Below, piece by piece: positions 45,104-45,328 of a DNA stretch of 45,328 bases. Made by a program: the position numbers and the translations under genes. The notes under the pieces are model-generated. The model was not told the origin of the DNA. It searched no databases and saw only the letters and a program-made list of their open reading frames with translations. Each line of letters opens with the position of its first letter. Positions within the stretch are counted from its first letter, which is position 1. Source of the DNA: an uncultured Saprospiraceae bacterium (lineage in GTDB: Bacteria; Bacteroidota; Bacteroidia; Chitinophagales; Saprospiraceae); the NCBI GenBank assembly GCA_938041445.1, contig CALISO010000011.1, positions 1 to 45,328 on the forward strand, given 5' to 3'.

Positions 45104-45328
45104 TTAAGAATACGCCAATCGTGTTTTGACATCTCTAAGCACAGCAACAAGATTATATAATATACATTCCTTGTCCTTTTTTGGGCAGGGAATTTATCTC
45201 TTTAAGCCTACGGAGCATATCCTGATCACGGAACAGCTCATTCAATCCAGCTTCACCGATTAAATAGCCACAGTGGTATCAAGCTCATCAGCCAGACGCT
45301 TGACAGCATCAATAGATGGGTTTACTTC
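45104..45328 (-). pseudogene. Remnant of an XRE-type HTH regulator, C-terminal part, two frameshifts
   Basis: Read from the right edge on the minus strand, three frames join into one protein-like sequence. The first is VNPSIDAVKRLADELDTTV. After a one-base shift near 45270 comes GYLIGEAGLNELFRDQDMLR and RLKEINSLPKK. After a second shift at the six-T run 45177-45182 comes DKECILYNLVAVLRDVKTRL then AYS and stop (45106-45104). This is the usual tail of Bacteroidota XRE/Cro-like regulators after the HTH. The N-terminal HTH lies outside the window. Each frame alone stops early, so the gene is probably dead unless these are sequencing errors. It ends one base from the lipoprotein stop codon. Confidence 0.7.

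Overview
The window looks like chromosomal DNA of a Bacteroidota member, most probably of the Saprospiria/Saprospiraceae group. Supporting signs are two proteins with type IX secretion (T9SS) C-terminal sorting domains, several TAnnTTTG-type -7 boxes with a TTG about 20 bases upstream, a LuxC-like acyl-CoA reductase without lux genes, a stand-alone Mpl ligase, an RHS protein of the Bacteroidota type, and a surface protein built from the FDGAG/VCNIWH repeat that I associate with Saprospiraceae. The species call is inference. No rRNA, tRNA, CRISPR array or intact insertion sequence was recognised.

Layout. 1-1671 (-): N-terminal part of a secreted repeat protein running off the left edge. 1.9-6.0 kb (-): dnaK with a strong terminator and a sigma-54-like promoter, then mpl and a PduO-type cobalamin adenosyltransferase. 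6.1-16.4 kb: housekeeping genes on both strands (rlmH, OmpA/SPOR protein, fmt, LuxC-like reductase, rluD, trans-sulfuration enzyme, MBL hydrolase, ilvE, two small outer-membrane proteins). 16.5-22.8 kb (+): a 2100-residue secreted metalloprotease with 20 PKD domains and a T9SS tail. 22.9-29.0 kb: spoT/rel-fur, a GNAT/FemAB-like gene, a pyrophosphatase-like lipoprotein, and a two-gene arsenosugar module. 29.1-30.8 kb: nucleoid-associated protein, then a 564-base gap holding what I read as two tandem homologous small RNAs on the minus strand, then DUF2452. 31.2-40.4 kb: oligopeptidase B-like lipoprotein, hydrolase-OsmC fusion, YkuK-like protein, YyaL-like protein, an ABC exporter pair and tesB. 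40.6-45.3 kb: an accessory-looking end with a Cys-rich T9SS protein, an orphan RHS toxin-like module with an HEVDH metallopeptidase motif, an AT-rich lipoprotein that is a candidate immunity protein, and a frameshifted XRE-regulator remnant.

Best candidates for something undescribed: (1) the twin small RNAs at 30.2-30.5 kb, which share a 40-base identical block and terminator stems whose pairing is preserved by wobble changes only on the minus strand; (2) the RHS-HEVDH toxin plus lipoprotein pair at 43.2-45.1 kb; (3) the strictly alternating A/B PKD array with one cysteine per domain; (4) the pyrophosphatase-like lipoprotein that appears to have lost its catalytic acidic segment.
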